From Alteromonas sp. 1_MG-2023 (GTDB taxonomy: Bacteria > Pseudomonadota > Gammaproteobacteria > Enterobacterales > Alteromonadaceae): a stretch of DNA of 64,000 bases. Location of the stretch: NCBI RefSeq assembly GCF_030547075.1, contig NZ_JAUOQH010000001.1:248001-312000 (forward strand), in the 5' to 3' direction. A model generated the notes under the pieces. The model had not been told where the DNA came from. It saw only the letters and a program-made list of their open reading frames with translations, and searched no databases. How positions within the stretch are numbered: the stretch's first letter is position 1; each line of letters begins with the position of its first letter. Position numbers and translations under genes: made by a program. Of this stretch, positions 17,841-27,863 are shown piece after piece.

Positions 17841-18563
17841 CTATTCGGCTTGTTCAATAGCCTGTGCAATCATGCCAGCAGGTTGGTAACCTGGAATGAG
17901 CGAGCCATCAGGTAATACGATATTAGGCGTACCATTTACACCTAGTTTTTGCCCTAACAAATATTGCTCTGCAACCTTGTTAGCACATTGAGCGGTTGCA
18001 ACATCGTTACCCGCCTTCGCGTCAGTTAATGCTTTTTGCGGGTTCGCTGCACACCATACCGACACCATGTCTTTATAATTTTGGCTATCTAAACCAGCAC
18101 GAGGAAAGGCCAAGTAGTTTACCGTAATACCCATGTCGTTTAAGTCGCCCACTTCTTTATGAAGCTTGCGGCAATAGCCACAGGTAATGTCGGTGAAAAC
18201 ATTGATTACATGCTTTTCATTTTTAGCTTTAAACGTAATGGCTGATGACTCCATTTCATTCACGCCTTCAACGCGAAGTGTAGAATACGCCACTTCGGTT
18301 TCATTACGCATGCCTTCATCGATGTTCAGAATTCGGGCTTGGACTAAGTACTTACCATCTTCACTTACGTAGAAAAACCCGCGGTTAGTCGATACTTGTA
18401 CCAAACCTGGAATAGGCGAGTCAGCAAGAGATTCAACATCCAGTCCCAGCATGTTAGTCAGCTTGTTTTTAATTGCCGCTTCATCTGCAGCGTTTGCCAT
18501 GCTAGCGAACAGGCTCGTGGTGAATACCATTGCAACTAATAAGCTAAATTTTACTACTTTCAC
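17841..18563 (-). CDS. dsbC: Periplasmic disulfide isomerase DsbC
   Basis: Thiol-disulfide isomerase that reshuffles wrong disulfides in the periplasm, kept reduced by DsbD. It has a signal peptide (1-25), an N-terminal dimerisation domain (26-90), and a thioredoxin-like domain with the active site CGYC at 128-131 and the cis-proline loop GVNGTPNIVLPDG. A second Cys pair (CAANPQ... and AQCAN) corresponds to the structural disulfide. It has 240 residues. LptD, with its four cysteines, is encoded nearby and is a known DsbC-dependent substrate in E. coli. Confidence 0.96.
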   Translation of the reverse strand: MKVVKFSLLVAMVFTTSLFASMANAADEAAIKNKLTNMLGLDVESLADSPIPGLVQVSTNRGFFYVSEDGKYLVQARILNIDEGMRNETEVAYSTLRVEGVNEMESSAITFKAKNEKHVINVFTDITCGYCRKLHKEVGDLNDMGITVNYLAFPRAGLDSQNYKDMVSVWCAANPQKALTDAKAGNDVATAQCANKVAEQYLLGQKLGVNGTPNIVLPDGSLIPGYQPAGMIAQAIEQAE

Positions 18564-18748
18564 TATATTTACTCCGACAGCAACCTTGCTTTCAAAATAC
18601 TAAAAAAGAGATTCTAAATAAGACCCGATATGACTGAGAAAAATTCCCAGCAATATTTATAAAATAGCGACACTTAGAAGATTCATAAGGTAATGCTATC
18701 ACACCCGACTTTGCGTGACACTGACGTTTGCCTCACCAATTGGTGGCG

Positions 18749-19666
18749 TTATCCCCGAGGGTGATGACTGTGAATTAAGGTTTGTAAGCGCTCAGTAGCG
18801 ACATGGGTATATATTTGAGTCGTTGAAAGGTCGCTATGCCCCAACAACATTTGCACTACCCGTAAATCCGCGCCATGGTTGAGTAAATGGGTGGCAAAGG
18901 CATGGCGTAACGTATGCGGAGACAAGTGCTGGTCTATATTCGCCTTAACAGCATAGTATTTTATGCGATGCCAAAAGGTTTGCCGCGTCATTTTTTGACC
19001 ACGTTTACTCAAATACACATAGTCAGATTGCTTGGTGGCCAGCACAGGGCGGGCAGTTTTTATATAGGTTAGTAGCCATTCAATGGCGTCTTCACCCAGT
19101 GGCACTAACCTGTCTTTGTTGCCTTTACCAGTAACTCGAACCACGCCTTGCTGCAAGCTTACCTCGCTCATTTGTAAACCGATAAGCTCACTTACCCGCA
19201 ATCCTGTTGCATAAAGCACTTCGAGCATGCTTTTGTCTCGGCACTCTATAGGGTCTTCCACAAGAGGCGCAGCTAATAAGTCTTCTACCTGACGTTCACT
19301 TAAGGAAGAAGGTAAAGATTTAGGTAATTTGGGGTTCGATAAGGAAGATATAGGATTATCTACCCGTATTTGCTTACCAATTAAATACGTATAAAAAGCC
19401 CGCAGCGCACTCATTGCACGTTGGGTGCTGCGTGCTGAAAGGCCTTTATCGTGGCGGTAAGCTAAGTAGTCTTGCATCATTTCGGTGGTAAGTACCGCAA
19501 TGTCTTTAATGCCTTGGTTATTACAAAAGATAGCCAGTTTAGTTAAATCTGTGCGATAGCTTTGCTGAGTGTGATCAGATAACCCTTTCTCGAGCCACAG
19601 CATTTCTATAAAGCCATCGATATGTGCCTGACTAGTAGCAGGCACATAAGTAAGCTCACGCGCCAT
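18749..19666 (-). CDS. xerD: Site-specific tyrosine recombinase XerD
   Basis: Resolves chromosome dimers at dif together with XerC under FtsK control. The SAM-like N-terminal domain (residues 12-100) is followed by the catalytic domain with all family residues: R157, K181, H251, R254, H277 and Tyr286. It has 305 residues. Its start overlaps the djlA stop by one base, and dsbC follows 185 bp downstream. This is the housekeeping copy, not a phage integrase, judging by length and neighbours. Confidence 0.97.
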   Translation of the reverse strand: MARELTYVPATSQAHIDGFIEMLWLEKGLSDHTQQSYRTDLTKLAIFCNNQGIKDIAVLTTEMMQDYLAYRHDKGLSARSTQRAMSALRAFYTYLIGKQIRVDNPISSLSNPKLPKSLPSSLSERQVEDLLAAPLVEDPIECRDKSMLEVLYATGLRVSELIGLQMSEVSLQQGVVRVTGKGNKDRLVPLGEDAIEWLLTYIKTARPVLATKQSDYVYLSKRGQKMTRQTFWHRIKYYAVKANIDQHLSPHTLRHAFATHLLNHGADLRVVQMLLGHSDLSTTQIYTHVATERLQTLIHSHHPRG

Positions 19667-20532
19667 TAAAAGTCACGCTTTTGCTTGATAAGCTCGTAAG
19701 CAGATTGAATATCTTGGGTCTTTTTCTTGGCCATTTCCATGGCTTGTTCAGGCAAACCTTTTGATACGAGTTTATCAGGGTGGTGCTCAGACATACGTTT
19801 CCTATAAGCCCGTTTAATGGTTTTTTCGTCATCTGATGCACTAACCCCTAAAATACGATACGCATCATCAAGAGATTGTTTTTCGGTGTAGGCGCTTTGC
19901 TGAGAAGAACGCTGCTGGCCATGGGCGCCTTGACCTCCTCTCCCGCCTTGTCCGCCTCGCTGCCTAAAGCGTATTTCAGCTTCAAACATGGAAATAAGGT
20001 AATCAAGATCACGGCGTCTAAAGCCTAGCGGCTTCGCCACCTTTTCTAAAACCACATACTCTTCTTGCGTTAACTTGCCATCGGCAAATGCCGCTTGAAT
20101 CAAAATCTCCAAGAAAACTTGCAATATGTCTCGCCGACCATGACTGGCCTCGTACAACCCTTTTAACGTGTCGGTGATAGGAAAGTCTCTGGCTTTACCT
20201 TCACGGAATGCTTCTTGTGCTTCTTTACGTGCATCACCGGTTAACTTCATGTCATCCATGAGCGCGGTAGCAATTTGAATTTCTCGGCTAGTGACTTTGC
20301 CATCAGATTTCGCTAAATGACCCAGCGCCGAGAACAAGCTATGAAAGAAAACCGCTTGTTGCTTCATACTATTTTGATCGGTAAAGAAACGGCCGAACCC
20401 ACCGAGCTGATTAAAGTCTCGGCTGTAAGCCTTATCAAAGAAATGCCCTACAATTAACCCTAAAACAGCACCGGGGATTTTTAAAAACATAAACCCAAAA
20501 AGTACACCAAGGATTTTTCCCCACACAGCCAT
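19666..20532 (-). CDS. djlA: Co-chaperone DjlA
   Basis: Membrane-anchored J-domain protein that stimulates DnaK. A single N-terminal transmembrane segment with small residues (GKILGVLFGFMFLKIPGAVL) is followed by a TerB-like helical domain (about 57-175), a Gly/Gln-rich linker (GGQGGRGGQGAHGQQ, about 192-212) and a C-terminal J domain (about 222-288) with the HPD triad in SEHHPDK. It has 288 residues. Divergent from lptD across a 466-bp gap, the same arrangement as in E. coli. Confidence 0.96.
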   Translation of the reverse strand: MAVWGKILGVLFGFMFLKIPGAVLGLIVGHFFDKAYSRDFNQLGGFGRFFTDQNSMKQQAVFFHSLFSALGHLAKSDGKVTSREIQIATALMDDMKLTGDARKEAQEAFREGKARDFPITDTLKGLYEASHGRRDILQVFLEILIQAAFADGKLTQEEYVVLEKVAKPLGFRRRDLDYLISMFEAEIRFRQRGGQGGRGGQGAHGQQRSSQQSAYTEKQSLDDAYRILGVSASDDEKTIKRAYRKRMSEHHPDKLVSKGLPEQAMEMAKKKTQDIQSAYELIKQKRDF

Positions 20533-20998
20533 GTCAGCATTCTCCTGTAATCTTTAGCGCTTAATACGATGATGATGTTTGCACGATGGCAAGGTTTGAA
20601 ATTGATATAGCGGAGCCAACAAATACACTCATTTAAACACTGATAAGTGCTCTAATTTTAGCTATAACAAACAACATAAGCATAAGAAGTTGGTATAGCT
20701 TGACGCTTTTCAACCTAAACGCGGACTTATTTCGTCTATTCGATGATTAACTTTTTATGCGATAAGCCAATAAATATGCGTCAAATCACCCTTTAGATAA
20801 AGAGAAATACGATTTTTTTAATCCAATGGTTGGTAAATACTACAGAAGTGCTTAGAATTGACGGCTAATTACATTGCGTTAACTGCCAACGTTACTAGGT
20901 TGGCGTATTATTAACTCTATGCAGAACTATACGTGAGCCTGAAGGTCACAAGATTATAGTGTAAGCAACGAATAACAAAACAGGCCATTCACCACCGC
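20533..20998. other. Divergent promoter region djlA / lptD
   Basis: A+T-rich, no coding frame. It must carry promoters for both genes. AGAACTA (20923-20929) and GTCACA (20945-20950), 15 bp apart, resemble the sigma-E pattern (GAACTT and GTCTAA) that drives lptD in E. coli, but the match is partial. Confidence 0.5.
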
Positions 20999-23233
20999 AT
21001 GAAAAAGACCTGCGCCATGCTTGTTTCCGCGACATTGTCTACTCACGTCGCGTTTGCACAGGAAGCTAATCCAGAATCAGTCTCACCGCTCGCCTTCTGC
21101 TCGGTAGAGCCCATTGTCTTCAAAAGTTCGGCACTTATGCCGAAGGGGCACGTGAAGGTTGAAGCCAACCGTACTGAAATTATTGAAAACAAAGTTGCGC
21201 TATTTTCAGGTAATGTCGACATTACCTCTGACAGCGCCATCATTAGCGCGTCTCAAGCGCAAGTCAATGGCAATGGTGAAGACGTACTTGCAAAAGGTGA
21301 TGTGCATTTTCGTGATGCGCAACTAAGCGTAGAGAGCGATGCGGTATCGCTGCGTTCAAAAGAAGAACGCCTGGAAATGCAAAATACCCGGTATCAACTC
21401 ACAGGCTTTGTTGGCCAAGGTGCTGCTGAGGATATCTTGGTTGATACCAACGAAGGTATCGTTCTACAAGAAGTAAGCTTTACTACTTGCCCGGAAGGTC
21501 ATGAAGACTGGATGATTCGGGCAAGTGAAATTAGTATCGAAAAGGGCACGGCTTGGGGTAAAGCAAAACACACCCGCTTTTATATTGCTGATGTACCTGT
21601 TTTCTATTTACCTTACTTTGCATTTCCCGTTAGTAACGAACGCCAAACCGGTTTGTTGTTCCCAGAGTTAACCAGTTCTAGTAGCACAGGGGTAGATTAC
21701 ACCCAACCATTCTATTGGAATATTGCGCCTAACTTTGACATGACTATTTCGCCAAGGGTAATGACCCAGCGCGGCGTGCAACTTAATACTGAGTTTCGTT
21801 ACTTAACCGAGAAAAGTGAAGGTACGGCTTACGTTGAGTATTTGCCGAGCGATAGCGACATTGACGGCTCGCCGGATCGTTATTTTTACCGTTTACAACA
21901 TCAAGGCCAGCTTAATGAAAATTGGGTTTTAGGGGTTGATTTTAACGGGTTGAGCGATAACAACTATGTGGTTGATTTAGGCTCTGATTATTATAGCAGC
22001 GCTGATACTCACCTTTATCGTACCGTTAGCTTGGGTTATTACACCCGAGACCTAACGGTGAATATGCAAATTAAAGATTTCGAAATTCTGGGTGATACCG
22101 CCGATAGCTATCGTGCCTTACCAGAAGTTAAAATTGACTACCGTACGCCTTTTGGCCGCTACTTCGAGTTTAGTGTGAATTCAGAGTTAGCTTATTTCGA
22201 TAACACCTCTGACTCTGCCCCAACGGCAACGCGCTTTCATGTAGCGCCTACGCTGGCAATGCCTTTTCGTGCTGCTTGGGGTGAATTTGTTGCTGAAACC
22301 ACGGTTTTACAAACGGTTTATAAGCAAGAAAATATTCAAGATACTGACTTAAGAGAAAATGTAGAGCGTACTTTAGGTCAAGCTCGGTTATTCGGCGCGC
22401 TATATTTCGAGAAAGACTCTTCATGGTTTGGTGAAAACAGTGCGATGACCTTAGAGCCTAAAGTCCAGTATCTATATACTTCTTATGAAGACCAAACCCA
22501 TATTGGCCAATACGACTCAACGCCCCTTCTAACCGATGTTGAAGGATTATTTCGAGGGCAAGAATTTACCGGTTTAGACAGAATATCAGACAACAACCAA
22601 GTTACCCTTGGTGTTACCAGTCGAATATTGGATAAAAACAATAGGGAACAATTTGTACTTAGCTTGGGTCAGATATTCTACCTTGAAGATAACAAGGTCA
22701 TTGCCGCGACTAAGAATCAGGACCGTTCGGCGCTGGCAGCCGAGATGGACTGGCGGTTTAACCAAAACTGGTATGCCCATTCTGATATTCAAGTTACCAC
22801 AGACACCGACAAAGTTGATTTAAGCAGTGTGGGCATAGAGTATCGAAAAGATGCCAAAAGATTTATTCAGTTAAGTCATCGATACGTTCGTGATTTAAGT
22901 GGCGAAACCATCGACCAAGTGGGAATATCAGCAAGTTGGCCGATTGCCGAAAATTGGCAATGGGTAGGAAGAACCTATCGTGACCTTGAGCGCGACCGTA
23001 GTATTGAAACCTATGCAGGTATTCAGTATGAATCGTGTTGTTGGGCAATACGATTAGTGGCAGAAAGAAGTTTAAGTAACCGCTACGACTCATCGGGAGA
23101 ACAATCTACCGACGAATTCGATACCGGAGTGTCATTACAATTTATTTTCAAAGGTATCGGCACGTCTGGTACACAAAGAAGCATGCTAGAAGATGGCTTG
23201 TTTGGCTATCGTCAGCCATATAGTTTAAATTAA
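20999..23233 (+). CDS. lptD: LPS-assembly outer-membrane protein LptD
   Basis: Beta-barrel that inserts lipopolysaccharide into the outer leaflet, working with LptE. A signal peptide (1-20) is followed by the periplasmic OstA/LptA-like domain (about 50-190) and the C-terminal barrel. The four cysteines needed for the two inter-domain disulfides are all present: C34, C164 and the adjacent C680-C681. It has 744 residues, somewhat shorter than E. coli (784). First gene of lptD-surA-pdxA-rsmA-apaG-apaH, which joins outer-membrane assembly factors to housekeeping genes. Confidence 0.97.
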   Translation: MKKTCAMLVSATLSTHVAFAQEANPESVSPLAFCSVEPIVFKSSALMPKGHVKVEANRTEIIENKVALFSGNVDITSDSAIISASQAQVNGNGEDVLAKGDVHFRDAQLSVESDAVSLRSKEERLEMQNTRYQLTGFVGQGAAEDILVDTNEGIVLQEVSFTTCPEGHEDWMIRASEISIEKGTAWGKAKHTRFYIADVPVFYLPYFAFPVSNERQTGLLFPELTSSSSTGVDYTQPFYWNIAPNFDMTISPRVMTQRGVQLNTEFRYLTEKSEGTAYVEYLPSDSDIDGSPDRYFYRLQHQGQLNENWVLGVDFNGLSDNNYVVDLGSDYYSSADTHLYRTVSLGYYTRDLTVNMQIKDFEILGDTADSYRALPEVKIDYRTPFGRYFEFSVNSELAYFDNTSDSAPTATRFHVAPTLAMPFRAAWGEFVAETTVLQTVYKQENIQDTDLRENVERTLGQARLFGALYFEKDSSWFGENSAMTLEPKVQYLYTSYEDQTHIGQYDSTPLLTDVEGLFRGQEFTGLDRISDNNQVTLGVTSRILDKNNREQFVLSLGQIFYLEDNKVIAATKNQDRSALAAEMDWRFNQNWYAHSDIQVTTDTDKVDLSSVGIEYRKDAKRFIQLSHRYVRDLSGETIDQVGISASWPIAENWQWVGRTYRDLERDRSIETYAGIQYESCCWAIRLVAERSLSNRYDSSGEQSTDEFDTGVSLQFIFKGIGTSGTQRSMLEDGLFGYRQPYSLN

Positions 23234-23293
23234 TCCGTTGTAACGCTGGGAGTAGCCCTGCGTTAAGCATTAACCAATAATAAAAGAGTGAGT

Positions 23294-24574
23294 ATGAAGT
23301 TCATAATCCGGGCCTTGTTAGTCAGTGCAGTGTTGTCGTTTAGCAGCTACGCGCAAGAAGTAATGCTTGACCGCGTAGCGGTTATAGTCGATCAGGGTGT
23401 TGTACTTCAAAGTGAAGTCGATGCACTCATGAACGATGTAAAACGAAACGCAGAGGCAAATGGGCAAGACCTTCCTTCTGACCGCGCATTGCGTACTCAG
23501 GCCATCGAGCGTTTAATCACTAAGAGCCTTCAGATGCAAATGGCTCAAAGAATGGGTATCCAAATTAGTGATCCACAGCTTGAACAAACTATTGCGAACA
23601 TTGCTGCGAATCAAAACACTACCGTTGAAGAATTACGCAGACAACTTCGCTTAGAAGGTATTCCTTATGAGGATTACCGAGAAGATATTCGTGAAGAAAT
23701 TATCATGGGTGAAGTACGTCGTGCGAATGTTCGCCGCCGTGTTTACATCACCGATCAAGAAAGAGAGACCCTGATTGAGCTTATGGAGCAACAAGGAGCA
23801 GAACAAGAAGAGTACCGTTTAGGCCACATTCTTATTGGCTTCCCTTCCGATCCATCTGATGATCAAATTAGCGCATCCCGCGAACGTGCAGACAAAGTAC
23901 TTTCTTTATTAAACTCTGGGTCAGATTTTGCTAAAATAGCTATAGCCTCATCATCGGGTAACGAAGCGTTAGAAGGTGGTGACATGGGTTGGTTGAACAT
24001 TAACGGCATGCCGACCCTATTTGCTGAGGCAATTCAGGGCAAAGCTAAAGACGAATTAGTCGGCCCTATCCGAAGCGGTGCTGGTTTTCACATCCTGAAA
24101 GTATTAGATACTCGTGGTATTGAGAAAATCACCGTTGAGGAAGTTAGCTCTCGCCACATTCTTGTGAAACCTTCAATTATTCTTAGTGAAGACAAAGCAA
24201 GAGAAATGCTAGTTAAGTTCAGAACCCAACTTGAAGCGGGTGAAGCTGATTTTGCAGAACTAGCTAAAGAATATTCTGAAGACCCTGGTTCAGCCCTTAA
24301 AGGTGGTGAGCTTGGTTGGTCAGACCCAAACAATTACGTACCTGCTTTTAAAGACGCCCTTGCGCAATTATCAGCCGGTGAATACAGTGACCCAGTACGC
24401 TCAGTACATGGTTGGCACTTAATCCAGTTAATCGATAGACGTGTAGATGACGCCACCGAGCGCCGCAAAGAAGACAAAGCGCACCAGCTTATTTTCAATA
24501 GAAAGTTTGCAGAAGAAACCGAAAACTGGTTACGTGAAATGCGCGACGCTGCCTACATCGAAGTTGTCGAGTAA
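23294..24574 (+). CDS. surA: Periplasmic chaperone / peptidyl-prolyl isomerase SurA
   Basis: Chaperone for unfolded outer-membrane proteins, LptD among them. It has a signal peptide (1-20), an N-terminal SurA domain (25-165) and two parvulin repeats (about 170-270 and 280-380; the second has the canonical ...GGELGWSDPNNYVPAFKDA). It has 426 residues. The ATG at 23294 is preferred over an in-frame GTG at 23288 because the GAG of the ribosome-binding site sits at a better distance. It begins 60 bp after lptD. Confidence 0.97.
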   Translation: MKFIIRALLVSAVLSFSSYAQEVMLDRVAVIVDQGVVLQSEVDALMNDVKRNAEANGQDLPSDRALRTQAIERLITKSLQMQMAQRMGIQISDPQLEQTIANIAANQNTTVEELRRQLRLEGIPYEDYREDIREEIIMGEVRRANVRRRVYITDQERETLIELMEQQGAEQEEYRLGHILIGFPSDPSDDQISASRERADKVLSLLNSGSDFAKIAIASSSGNEALEGGDMGWLNINGMPTLFAEAIQGKAKDELVGPIRSGAGFHILKVLDTRGIEKITVEEVSSRHILVKPSIILSEDKAREMLVKFRTQLEAGEADFAELAKEYSEDPGSALKGGELGWSDPNNYVPAFKDALAQLSAGEYSDPVRSVHGWHLIQLIDRRVDDATERRKEDKAHQLIFNRKFAEETENWLREMRDAAYIEVVE

Positions 24575-24589
24575 TATATAGAAGCATAA

Positions 24590-25573
24590 ATGACACCGAT
24601 AAAAATTGCAGTAACACCAGGTGAACCCGCCGGTATTGGGCCAGATTTGATCATAAAGCTGGCCCAAGAATCTTGGCAAGCCCAGTTAGTGGTATTCGCC
24701 GATGGCGAGATACTTAAAACCAGAGCAAAAGCACTTGGTTTACCGCTTACCCTTCTTCCTTATGAAGCATCAAACCCGCAGGTTCAGCCCGCGGGTTCGC
24801 TGTTTATTAAGCAAATTGATAAAGCCACTGATGTGGTTCCAGGTAAGCTAGATAGCGATAATGGGCTGTATGTAGTAGAGACCCTTCGCCAAGCCTGTCA
24901 GGCCAACATGGAAGGCGATTTTCATGCTGTGGTAACGGGTCCTGTACATAAAGGCATTATTAACCAAGCCGGTGTGTCTTTTAGTGGCCATACCGAGTTC
25001 TTCGCTTATCAGTCTAATACCATTGATGTGGTTATGTTATTGGCAACTGAAGGCTTGAATGTCGCATTAGCGACTACCCATATTCCTTTAGAGTATGTCT
25101 CTCGCGCCATCACGAAAGAACGCCTTCATAAAGTGCTGCATATTATCAATACCGACTTCAAACTGAAGTTTGGTGTACGTAATCCGCATATTTTCGTTTG
25201 TGGTCTTAACCCGCATGCGGGGGAAGATGGGCATATTGGTACTGAAGAAATTCAAACCATTATTCCGGCGCTAAATGAGTTACGAGAAGAAGGTTTGAAT
25301 ATTACTGGTCCTCTTCCTGCTGACACTATATTTCAACCGAAGTATCTGGAAGAAGCAGATGTGGTACTTGCTATGTACCACGACCAAGGGCTTCCCGTGC
25401 TAAAATACAAAGGGTTTGGTGCATCGGTAAACATTACCCTTGGCCTTCCCTTTATTAGAACATCCGTCGATCACGGTACTGCATTAGATTTAGCAGGCCT
25501 TGGTAATGCCGATCCCGGCAGTTTCAGAAAAGCATTGGAAAAAGCCATTGAGCTTGCACATCATCAACAATGA
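24590..25573 (+). CDS. pdxA: 4-hydroxythreonine-4-phosphate dehydrogenase PdxA
   Basis: Oxidises 4-phosphohydroxy-L-threonine in vitamin B6 synthesis, supplying the substrate used by PdxJ. It has 327 residues. Family motifs are [12 protein letters not shown] (residues 8-19), [14 protein letters not shown], the metal-binding His in GHTEF, and [16 protein letters not shown]. The stop overlaps the rsmA start (ATGA) by 4 nt. Confidence 0.97.
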   Translation: MTPIKIAVTPGEPAGIGPDLIIKLAQESWQAQLVVFADGEILKTRAKALGLPLTLLPYEASNPQVQPAGSLFIKQIDKATDVVPGKLDSDNGLYVVETLRQACQANMEGDFHAVVTGPVHKGIINQAGVSFSGHTEFFAYQSNTIDVVMLLATEGLNVALATTHIPLEYVSRAITKERLHKVLHIINTDFKLKFGVRNPHIFVCGLNPHAGEDGHIGTEEIQTIIPALNELREEGLNITGPLPADTIFQPKYLEEADVVLAMYHDQGLPVLKYKGFGASVNITLGLPFIRTSVDHGTALDLAGLGNADPGSFRKALEKAIELAHHQQ

Positions 25574-26397
25574 GTAAAACACATTTAGGCCACACGGCCA
25601 GAAAACGCTTCGGACAAAACTTCCTACACGACGATTATGTGATTGGACAAATCGTGTCGGCCATTAATCCGCAACACGAGCAAAACTTGGTTGAAATTGG
25701 CCCTGGTTTAGGCGCATTAACCGACCCTGTTTGCGATGAAGTTGAAGCACTTACTGTTATCGAGCTTGACCGCGATTTAGCCAAGCGTTTGCGAGAGCAC
25801 CCTTTTAACGGCAGCAAGCTTACGGTTATTGAACAAGACGCCATGACCATGGATTTCACTGAGCTGGCTAAAACCATGCCAGTGAAAGACAAGGGTCTAC
25901 GGGTTTTTGGTAACTTGCCGTATAACATTTCAACGCCGCTTATGTTTCATTTGTTTTCTCACGCGGCGTGCGTAGATGACATGCATTTTATGCTTCAAAA
26001 AGAAGTGGTGAACCGTTTAGCAGCAGGTCATGGTTCTAAAAGCTATGGCCGATTATCAGTAATGGCACAATATTACTGTAAAATTATGCCAGTATTGAAT
26101 GTACCACCCGGTGCCTTTAAGCCACCACCGAAGGTTGATTCTGCGGTAGTACGACTGATTCCACATAAAACCCCGCCGGTTGATGTAGTATCTGTGGCAA
26201 CACTAGAGCGAGTATGTGCACAAGCGTTCAATCAGCGCCGTAAAACCATACGAAACTCGTTGAAAGAAAGCCTTACTGAAGCACAAATCAGCGCGCTGGG
26301 TATAAACCCAACCGTTAGAGCCGAAGTACTATCCTTACAGGATTTTGCGACAATCGCGAATGCAGTATCAGCGTTAGAAGAAGCACAAGAAAATTAA
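25570..26397 (+). CDS. rsmA: 16S rRNA dimethyladenosine transferase RsmA (KsgA)
   Basis: Dimethylates A1518 and A1519 in 16S rRNA, a late checkpoint of 30S assembly. It has 275 residues. The start region [10 protein letters not shown], the SAM motif [11 protein letters not shown] (around residue 41), and the catalytic FGNLPYNIS (about 116-124) are all present. Translationally coupled to pdxA and 9 bp upstream of apaG. Confidence 0.98.
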   Translation: MSKTHLGHTARKRFGQNFLHDDYVIGQIVSAINPQHEQNLVEIGPGLGALTDPVCDEVEALTVIELDRDLAKRLREHPFNGSKLTVIEQDAMTMDFTELAKTMPVKDKGLRVFGNLPYNISTPLMFHLFSHAACVDDMHFMLQKEVVNRLAAGHGSKSYGRLSVMAQYYCKIMPVLNVPPGAFKPPPKVDSAVVRLIPHKTPPVDVVSVATLERVCAQAFNQRRKTIRNSLKESLTEAQISALGINPTVRAEVLSLQDFATIANAVSALEEAQEN

Positions 26398-26406
26398 AGT
26401 TAGCTT

Positions 26407-26781
26407 ATGAATGAGTCTGAAATTAAGGTGCGGGTGAAAACCCGCCATCTGCCCGAGCATCTCCCCTCTGATTCGCCACAATTTGCGTTCGCTTATCACG
26501 TGACCATTGTGAATGACAGCCAAGAAACAGTACAACTGATTAATCGATACTGGCAAATTACCGATGCGAACGGAAAAACATCAGAAGTCAGTGGCTCAGG
26601 GGTTGTGGGCAAACAACCCATATTGAAACCCGGGGAAGATTTTGACTACACCAGTGGTGCAGTACTTGATACCCCGGTGGGAAATATGCAAGGATATTAT
26701 GAAATGGAACGTGAAAACGGAGAGCGCTTTCGTGTTCCAATCGATGTATTCCGGTTGGCGGTTCCCAATATTCTTCACTGA
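26407..26781 (+). CDS. apaG: ApaG (DUF525) protein
   Basis: Small protein of 124 residues with a fibronectin-III-like fold, named for its place next to apaH. It contains FAYHVTIVNDSQETVQLINRYW and the family motif GSGVVGKQPILKPGE. It has been linked to Co2+ and Mg2+ handling in enterics, but the molecular role is unsettled. It lies between rsmA and apaH in the usual order. Confidence 0.96.
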   Translation: MNESEIKVRVKTRHLPEHLPSDSPQFAFAYHVTIVNDSQETVQLINRYWQITDANGKTSEVSGSGVVGKQPILKPGEDFDYTSGAVLDTPVGNMQGYYEMERENGERFRVPIDVFRLAVPNILH

Positions 26782-26793
26782 TATTTGAGATTT

Positions 26794-27609
26794 ATGTCCT
26801 ATCGTAACACCTATGTAGTGGGTGATATTCAAGGCTGTTATGGCGGTCTACAACAGTTACTGGAAAAAGCGAAGTTCGACGCTGATAAAGATAAACTTTA
26901 TGCGGTTGGGGACTTGGTGGCCAGAGGCGAAGACTCGTTAGGCACTTTACGATTCTTAAAGAGTTTAGGCAGTAGTTTTGAAACTGTTTTAGGCAATCAT
27001 GATCTTCATTTATTGGCGGTGGCGAATAAGGTTCGCAAACCTAAAAAAGCTGACAATATTCAACCTTTACTTGATGCTCCCGACCTTCCTGAACTACTAG
27101 ATTGGCTCCGCCAATTCCCCTTGGCAAAAAAAATCAGTGCAAAACATACTATTGTACACGCGGGGCTTTACCCTCATTGGAGCACCGATACTCTAGTTAG
27201 CCTTAGCGGCGAAGTTAGTAAGCAATTACAATCGAAGCACTATACTGACTTATTAAACAACATGTATGGCAACTCGCCCACGACATGGTCTGAAAAGCTT
27301 AAAGGCGTATCACGCACCCGCTTTATTGTAAACGCGTGCACTAGGATGCGTTTTCTACACAATGACGGCAGCTTAGAGTTCGATACAAAAACCCACCCTT
27401 CACAAGCACCAAAATCGGTGAAGCCATGGTTTAAAGTTGCGAATCCCAACCTTACTGAGCATGAACACGTGTTGTTCGGCCACTGGGCTGCCTTAAATAG
27501 CGAAACACAAGATAGCCGATTTGTTGCGCTAGATACGGGTTATGTATGGGGACAAGAATTAACTATGCTCGATATCGATTCAAATAAGCTTATTAAAGTT
27601 CATGCATAA
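26794..27609 (+). CDS. apaH: Bis(5'-nucleosyl)-tetraphosphatase, symmetrical (ApaH)
   Basis: Hydrolyses Ap4A to two ADP and can remove Np4 caps from RNA. Metallophosphatase motifs: GDIQGCYGG, GDLVARGEDS, and LGNHDLHLL. It has 271 residues. The ATG at 26794 (MSYRNTYVVGDIQG) is chosen over an in-frame TTG at 26785; a GAG sits just upstream. Last gene of the lptD operon; no strong terminator is visible behind it. Confidence 0.97.
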   Translation: MSYRNTYVVGDIQGCYGGLQQLLEKAKFDADKDKLYAVGDLVARGEDSLGTLRFLKSLGSSFETVLGNHDLHLLAVANKVRKPKKADNIQPLLDAPDLPELLDWLRQFPLAKKISAKHTIVHAGLYPHWSTDTLVSLSGEVSKQLQSKHYTDLLNNMYGNSPTTWSEKLKGVSRTRFIVNACTRMRFLHNDGSLEFDTKTHPSQAPKSVKPWFKVANPNLTEHEHVLFGHWAALNSETQDSRFVALDTGYVWGQELTMLDIDSNKLIKVHA

Positions 27610-27691
27610 AAGTACATAAATAAAGTACTCATATAAAAAGTGTGAGTCGTTTAGCCAGCCACCCAAATCTCAAACTCCTGAACTTTATTAG

Positions 27692-27718
27692 TTAACTAAA
27701 TAGCTTAGCTGCCGATAT
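27692..27718 (+). promoter_or_regulatory. Sigma-28 (FliA)-type promoter of the chemoreceptor gene
   Basis: TTAA, exactly 15 bp, then GCCGATAT. The flagellar/chemotaxis sigma-28 consensus is TAAA-N15-GCCGATAA, so 10 of 12 positions match with correct spacing. It lies about 145 bp before the ATG at 27864. Confidence 0.72.
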
Positions 27719-27863
27719 GCTGAATATGTACGAGCATCTATACTTGTTTTACAGTCCTTGTTACGCATTTTAATACCTTTATTGGCTCAATAGAGGTGTA
27801 TTTTGGGTGGTCTGCGGGGTAGTATCGTCCCGCAAGAGAATAATAAATAGTCTAGGAGTTTCA

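Noticed and set aside
18749..19666. Phage or integron integrase
   Set aside because: Length, motifs and the djlA-xerD-dsbC context identify the housekeeping XerD; no attachment site or mobile genes are nearby.
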